Assembly (NCBI RefSeq): GCF_025517535.1
Contig: NZ_JAOPKC010000011.1
Coordinates: 1-64,000 of the forward strand
Source of the DNA: Halapricum hydrolyticum
GTDB taxonomy: Archaea > Halobacteriota > Halobacteria > Halobacteriales > Haloarculaceae
Length of the DNA: 64,000 bases
Direction: 5' to 3'
Position 1 is the stretch's first letter. Each line of letters begins with the position of its first letter. Shown piece after piece: positions 60,189 to 64,000 of the stretch. A program made the translations under genes and the position numbers. The notes beneath the pieces were generated by a model, which made no database searches, was not told the origin of the DNA, and saw only the letters and a program-made list of their open reading frames with translations.

Positions 60189-61736
60189 TTAGTCGTCCAT
60201 CCCTTCGATCGCGTTGACCGTTTCGACGCGCTTGTCCCAGACGTCGAACATCGTCTCGTAGGTCATCTTGTAGTACTCATAAAGCTTGTCGTATTTCGGC
60301 GAAGCGTCCGGATCGGGCTGGTACGCCTTCTCGACCGTCCTGGACGCTCGGACGGCGCTCTCGAAGTCCTCGAAGACGCCGACGGCGGTTCCGGCCAGCA
60401 GCGCGGCACCCTTGGCACCGAACTCCTCGCCCTCCGGCACGGCGAACTCGGCGTCAATGGCGTCGGCGAACATCTGACACCAGAAGTCCGACTTGGCACC
60501 GCCGCCAGCTACGTAGACCTCCCTGGGCGTGTCCGGAATGTGTTCGTAGCAGTCTTTCATCGCCAGCCCGACGCCCTCGTAGACCGCCCGGACGACGTGC
60601 TCTTCGGTGTGATCCGGTTCTAAGCCGATCAGCTGTGCACGCGCTTTGGTGTTCAAGAACGGCGCGCGTTCACCGGAGCCGCTGAGATACGGATGATAGA
60701 GCACGCCTTCGCTCCCGATCGGGATCTCCGAGGCGCGCTTCTCGATGGCCCCGTAGTCCGGATCCTCCCTGTACCGGAGCATGTCCAGCCACCAGTCCAG
60801 GTTCGGCGTGCCGATCATCGAGGCCATGACCCGGGTCCACCGCTTGCCGTCGAATCCGCGTTCGTTGTCCAGACCCAGCGAAAGGGTCATTCCGACGCCG
60901 TGGGGGCTGGCGTCGGGGTCGTCCATCAACACCTGGTTGAGCGAGGTCGTCCCGACCACAGAGGCACCCTCTCCGGCCTGGGCCACGCCACTGCCGAACA
61001 TCGAGCAGGGGACGTCGAACAGTCCGGAGACGACGGGCGTCCCCTCCGGGATCTCGGTCTGCTTGGCCGCCTCGGCGGTCACCTCGCCGATCACGTCGAG
61101 TGGATCCTGCAGCGGCGGGAGCAACGACTCGAACTGTGACGCACCCACGACGTCGAACACCTCCGAGGAGTACTCGCCCGTCTCCACGTCGACGTACGGC
61201 AGCGACATGTCGCTCGGATCGGACGTGATCTCACCGGTGAGTCTGTACTTGAGCCAGTCCTTGCAGAAGAGAACCGTATCGGCACGCATGATCGTCTCCG
61301 GTTCGTGCTCCTGCAGCCACAGCAGTATCGCCAGACTCGATCCCGGGAACTGGACGCTCCCGCAGATGTCGTACAGGCGATCGTTGACGTCCGAATCCTG
61401 CCATTCACCGATAATGTCGCTCGCGCGCTCGTCGTGCCAGAGGATCGCGTCCCGCGCCGGTTTCCCGTCGTCGTCCATCAGCCAGCAGCCGTCCCCCTGG
61501 GCTGTCACGCCCAGCCCGAGGATTTCGTCCTGCCGGTTCAGTTGTTCGACGACTTCCCGGAGAGTCGCCGCCGTCGCGTCCCACGTGTCGTCCATGTCCT
61601 GCTCGCGCCACCCGGGTTCCGGCCGCAAGACCTCGTTCTTGCGACTGCTCTTGTACAGGGGTTTGCCGTCCGTCGTATACGCCACCGCTTTGATCATCGA
61701 CGTGCCCGCGTCGACACCAATGAGTACGTCTGTCAT
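60189..61736 (-). CDS. FGGY-family carbohydrate kinase
   Basis: A 515-residue sugar/polyol kinase of the actin-fold. The phosphate-1 motif is IGVDAGTSMIKAVAY (about 5-19), the acceptor-site stretch WHDERASD is near 86, and the second FGGY signature is seen as YVAGGGAKSDFWCQM (about 398-412). It starts differently from haloarchaeal GlpK and is more like xylulose, L-xylulose or erythritol-type kinases, so glycerol is not the likely substrate. It shares a promoter region with the dehydratase gene. The aldolase follows 114 bp downstream. Confidence 0.88.
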   Translation of the reverse strand: MTDVLIGVDAGTSMIKAVAYTTDGKPLYKSSRKNEVLRPEPGWREQDMDDTWDATAATLREVVEQLNRQDEILGLGVTAQGDGCWLMDDDGKPARDAILWHDERASDIIGEWQDSDVNDRLYDICGSVQFPGSSLAILLWLQEHEPETIMRADTVLFCKDWLKYRLTGEITSDPSDMSLPYVDVETGEYSSEVFDVVGASQFESLLPPLQDPLDVIGEVTAEAAKQTEIPEGTPVVSGLFDVPCSMFGSGVAQAGEGASVVGTTSLNQVLMDDPDASPHGVGMTLSLGLDNERGFDGKRWTRVMASMIGTPNLDWWLDMLRYREDPDYGAIEKRASEIPIGSEGVLYHPYLSGSGERAPFLNTKARAQLIGLEPDHTEEHVVRAVYEGVGLAMKDCYEHIPDTPREVYVAGGGAKSDFWCQMFADAIDAEFAVPEGEEFGAKGAALLAGTAVGVFEDFESAVRASRTVEKAYQPDPDASPKYDKLYEYYKMTYETMFDVWDKRVETVNAIEGMDD

Positions 61737-61861
61737 GGGAAGACCCACTGTAATGATCGATAACCCACTATATAAATATTGTTCTTTCCAGCATGTTCGG
61801 TGTCAGCACCTCCGCGTATACCCGCACAATCTACAAGACGCCAGATGTCGTTGTCCGCGAT
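61737..61861. promoter_or_regulatory. Bidirectional promoter between kinase and dehydratase genes
   Basis: The tatataaat at 61769-61777 sits about 33-41 bp from the kinase ATG on one side. On the other it precedes the dehydratase ATG at 61862 by about 90 bp, so the dehydratase mRNA would have a leader of about 60 nt. An in-frame ATG at 61793 is too close to the TATA element to be used from that promoter. Confidence 0.5.
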
Positions 61862-63013
61862 ATGGAAATCACAGACTACCAGGTGTTCTCTGTCCCACCC
61901 CGGTGGGTGTTTCTCCGGCTCGAAACGGACACCGGGCTGGTCGGCTGGGGAGAGGCGACGCTGGCTGGCCATTCGAAGGCGACAGTCGCGGCCGTCGAGA
62001 CGGTCATGGACCATTACCTCCTGGGCAAGGATCCGATGGAGATCGAGCGCCACTGGCAGGCGATGTATCGCGGGCAGTACTTCCGGGACGGGCCGATCCT
62101 GATGAGCGCGATCGGCGGTATCGACACGGCACTGTGGGATCTCAAGGGCAAGCACTTCGGAGCACCCGTGTACGAGCTTCTCGGTGGCCGGGCACGCGAC
62201 CACATCGACGTGTACCAGTGGATCGGGGGCGAGTCCGCCTCGGCCGTTAGCGACGCCGCGGCTGATGCCGTCGAGAACGGGTACGACGTCCTCAAGATGG
62301 AGGCAGTCGCTCACACGGAGCGTCTCGACTCGCCGGAGACGATCGAGCGTGCGCGCGAGCGCGTCGCCGCCGTGCGCGAGGAAGTGGGCGAGAGGATCGA
62401 CCTCGTCGTCGACTTCAGCGGTCGCGTCACGACGGGGGCGGCAAAGCGGCTCGCGGCGGCGCTCGACGAGTACGACCCGATGTTCTACGAGGAGCCGGTT
62501 CGGCCCGCGCACTTCGAGGCCCTCCCGAAGATCGAAGCCCACGCCACGACCCCACTCGGGACCGGCGAGCGCCTCTATTCGCGGTGGGCGTTCCAGGACA
62601 TCATCGAGGACCGGCTGGTCGACGTCATCCAGCCCGACCCGTCGAGCGCCGGCGGGATCTCGGAGGTCAAGAAGATCGCGAACGCCGCCGAGACGGCCGA
62701 CATCAGCGTCTCGCTACACTCCCCTTTCGGACCGATCGCCTTCGCGGCCTGTCTCCAGCTCGACATGGTCGTCCCGAACGCCCTCGCCCAGGGACAGGAC
62801 CTCGAAATCCACGATCCCGAGGACAACGACCTGCTGAGATACCTGCGGGATCCGACCGCGTTCGGCTTCGAAGACGGCCACGTCCGAGCCCCCGACGGGC
62901 CCGGCCTCGGTATCACCGTCAACGAGGAGTACGTCAGACAGCAGGCCCAGCTGGACGTCGACTGGCAGAACCCGATCTGGTATCACGACGACGGCAGCAT
63001 CGCGGAGTGGTGA
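61862..63013 (+). CDS. D-galactonate dehydratase-like enolase-superfamily enzyme
   Basis: A 383-residue protein that aligns well from memory with bacterial DgoD in length and pattern: PPRWVFLRLETDTGLVGWGE near the start, GPILMSAIGGIDTALWDLKGK near 80-100, and an SIAEW ending. Metal ligands are D184, E210 and E236, and the general acid/base H286 is present. The second catalytic His of DgoD (H185 in E. coli) is Ser186 here, which suggests a different sugar acid or altered chemistry. It lies next to an FGGY kinase and an IclR regulator. Confidence 0.85.
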   Translation: MEITDYQVFSVPPRWVFLRLETDTGLVGWGEATLAGHSKATVAAVETVMDHYLLGKDPMEIERHWQAMYRGQYFRDGPILMSAIGGIDTALWDLKGKHFGAPVYELLGGRARDHIDVYQWIGGESASAVSDAAADAVENGYDVLKMEAVAHTERLDSPETIERARERVAAVREEVGERIDLVVDFSGRVTTGAAKRLAAALDEYDPMFYEEPVRPAHFEALPKIEAHATTPLGTGERLYSRWAFQDIIEDRLVDVIQPDPSSAGGISEVKKIANAAETADISVSLHSPFGPIAFAACLQLDMVVPNALAQGQDLEIHDPEDNDLLRYLRDPTAFGFEDGHVRAPDGPGLGITVNEEYVRQQAQLDVDWQNPIWYHDDGSIAEW

Positions 63014-63023
63014 CGTCGACAGC

Positions 63024-63042
63024 TGTCCACTATTAGTGGACA
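63024..63042. promoter_or_regulatory. 19-nt inverted repeat upstream of iclR-type gene
   Basis: The sequence tgtccactattagtggaca has 8-bp perfect arms with a 3-nt centre. It lies 34 bp before the regulator ATG, overlapping the expected promoter, and just after the dehydratase stop. It is a candidate autoregulatory operator. Confidence 0.55.
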
Positions 63043-63075
63043 ATCTATTTACGTTCATCAATTGTTTACTATTGT

Positions 63076-63831
63076 ATGACAGCCGACGGCGATCCACCGG
63101 TCAAGGCGGTACAGACCAGCCACCGCGTGCTGGAGGCGATCATCGATTCGGGGGGAATGACGCTTGCGGACCTGGTCGAACGGCTTGAACACTCGCGGAG
63201 CTCGATCCACAACCACCTCTCGACGCTGACGCAGCTCGGGTACGTGGTCAAGGACGGACAGACGTACCGGGCCAGTCTCCGATTTCTGGAGATCGGCACG
63301 ACGACGCGCACCCGCTTTGCTCTCTACAACGTCGGCCGCGCACATGCGGAGAACCTGTCGAACGCGACCGGTCTGAGCGCGAGTCTGCTCGTCTTCGAAC
63401 GTGGACAGCTCACGTGTCTGTACACGGCTCCGGCGACGGGCGTCGACGACCCGGCCGTCGCCACCGGCGACGTGCTGCCCCTGCACTGCACTGCGCCCGG
63501 GAAGGCGATCCTGGCGGCGCATCCGCCCGAGGAGGTTTCGGCGCTCCTCTCGGAGTCCGAACGGGCTCCGTGCACGGAGAACACGCAGACGACTGCGGAG
63601 CTCCGGGAGACGCTGGAGAGCGTTCGAACCCAGGGATGGGCAGTCGACCGCGAGGAGTGGCGAACGGGTATCAGGTGTATCGCGACCGCTGTCACCGATA
63701 CGAACGGGCGTTTGCACGGTGCGCTCTGTGTCACCGGATCGACCGACGCGCTGTCCGGCAAGCGGTTCGAACAGGACATTCCGGGACTACTCATCAGTTC
63801 AGCCCACGAGATACAGTCGGAACTGGAGTAG
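63076..63831 (+). CDS. IclR-family transcriptional regulator
   Basis: A 251-residue protein. Residues about 8-65 are a winged helix (VQTSHRVLEAIIDSGGMTLA, recognition helix ERLEHSRSSIHNHLSTL). Residues about 80-245 are the IclR effector-binding domain, with LLVFERGQLTCLYTAP, PLHCTAPGKAILAAHP and GWAVDREEWRTGIRCIATAV. It probably senses a sugar or sugar-acid intermediate and controls the flanking dehydratase/kinase genes. It begins 62 bp after the dehydratase stop. Confidence 0.93.
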   Translation: MTADGDPPVKAVQTSHRVLEAIIDSGGMTLADLVERLEHSRSSIHNHLSTLTQLGYVVKDGQTYRASLRFLEIGTTTRTRFALYNVGRAHAENLSNATGLSASLLVFERGQLTCLYTAPATGVDDPAVATGDVLPLHCTAPGKAILAAHPPEEVSALLSESERAPCTENTQTTAELRETLESVRTQGWAVDREEWRTGIRCIATAVTDTNGRLHGALCVTGSTDALSGKRFEQDIPGLLISSAHEIQSELE

Positions 63832-64000
63832 CCACGGCTCGTCGAGACCACCACGGCCGGGTAACCGTGTCCACTCTTGCCGAACGACCGGCGCTCAGGA
63901 GTGACTTTCTCCCGTCGTCTCAGGACATACGACGATTTCCTTTACACACATACTATCGTAACATAACTCAGTCACACGGAATCGGAGTGATGTCGACCAC
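63832..64000. other. Right-end spacer with possible start of a further gene
   Basis: No complete gene is present. An AT-rich stretch (acataactca region near 63960) precedes an ATG at 63990 by about 27 bp. So a plus-strand leaderless gene may start here and continue beyond the window, but only three codons are visible. Confidence 0.3.

Noticed and set aside
1..64000. tRNA, rRNA, 7S RNA or RNase P RNA genes
   Set aside because: All longer gene-free regions were read for conserved arms and motifs and none was recognised. Small divergent RNAs cannot be excluded by eye.

Overview
The window comes from a halophilic archaeon (class Halobacteria). The proteins are strongly acidic and the coding DNA is G+C-rich, while the promoters are AT-rich and sit about 25-35 bp upstream of start codons, as expected for leaderless transcripts. 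Family content agrees: SRP19, Gar1, Rpo11, S6e, FEN1, UbaA, CheF, a salactin-like actin, RdfA and a PGF-CTERM-type substrate-binding protein. Sugar-acid and glycerol-phosphate genes would fit a carbohydrate-using lineage such as Halorhabdus or Halomicrobium, but the genus is a guess. No tRNA, rRNA, CRISPR array or intact transposon was seen.

Layout. 1-13 kb: end of an SDR gene, hemL, an Lrp-type regulator, glnK-amt, a cation/H+ antiporter with a TrkA domain, a GH13 amylase, an inositol-monophosphatase family enzyme, cysK, a Bat-type regulator and a dUTPase/dCTP-deaminase fold protein. These are followed by a relic that looks like the end of an IS200/IS605 (TnpB-type) element, then rps6e. 13-27 kb: cheF, small haloarchaeal families, a B12-binding-type protein, ubaA, a zinc-ribbon protein with an acidic repeat tail, the actin homologue with an upstream membrane protein, an NDH-2-type oxidoreductase, rpoL, hisF, regulators, thioredoxin and a MaoC hydratase. 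27-34 kb: a cobalamin locus, btuD-btuC divergent from btuF, then a short HAD fragment, a frameshifted cobA and cbiP, followed by srp19 and gar1. 34-50 kb: MscS, a presenilin-like protease, an ornithine-cyclodeaminase family enzyme, fen, a GHMP kinase, guaAb, a HAD phosphatase, pyrG, a glycosyltransferase and a large TFB-like protein with four apparent cyclin folds. 50-64 kb: an Hrq1/MrfA-type helicase, rdfA, a second IMPase family gene, glpABC, a class II aldolase, an FGGY kinase, a D-galactonate-dehydratase-like enzyme and an IclR regulator.

How the genes fit together. glnK-amt form a nitrogen-uptake pair. The btu/cob block imports and remodels corrinoids, but its adenosyltransferase carries a single-base frameshift. 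guaAb, HAD and pyrG are co-oriented nucleotide genes. The right-hand end (glpABC, aldolase, FGGY kinase, dehydratase, IclR) looks like one inducible sugar/sugar-acid catabolic locus around a bidirectional promoter, with an inverted repeat in front of the iclR gene.

The most unusual items are: the zinc-ribbon-less double-TFB protein; the dehydratase with Ser in place of an active-site His; the cobA frameshift; the transposon-end/omega-RNA-like relic; a nested inverted-repeat structure between cheF and its convergent neighbour; and a recurring pattern of tandem repeats (periods 60, 36, 35 and 27 bp) placed at the 3' ends of genes.
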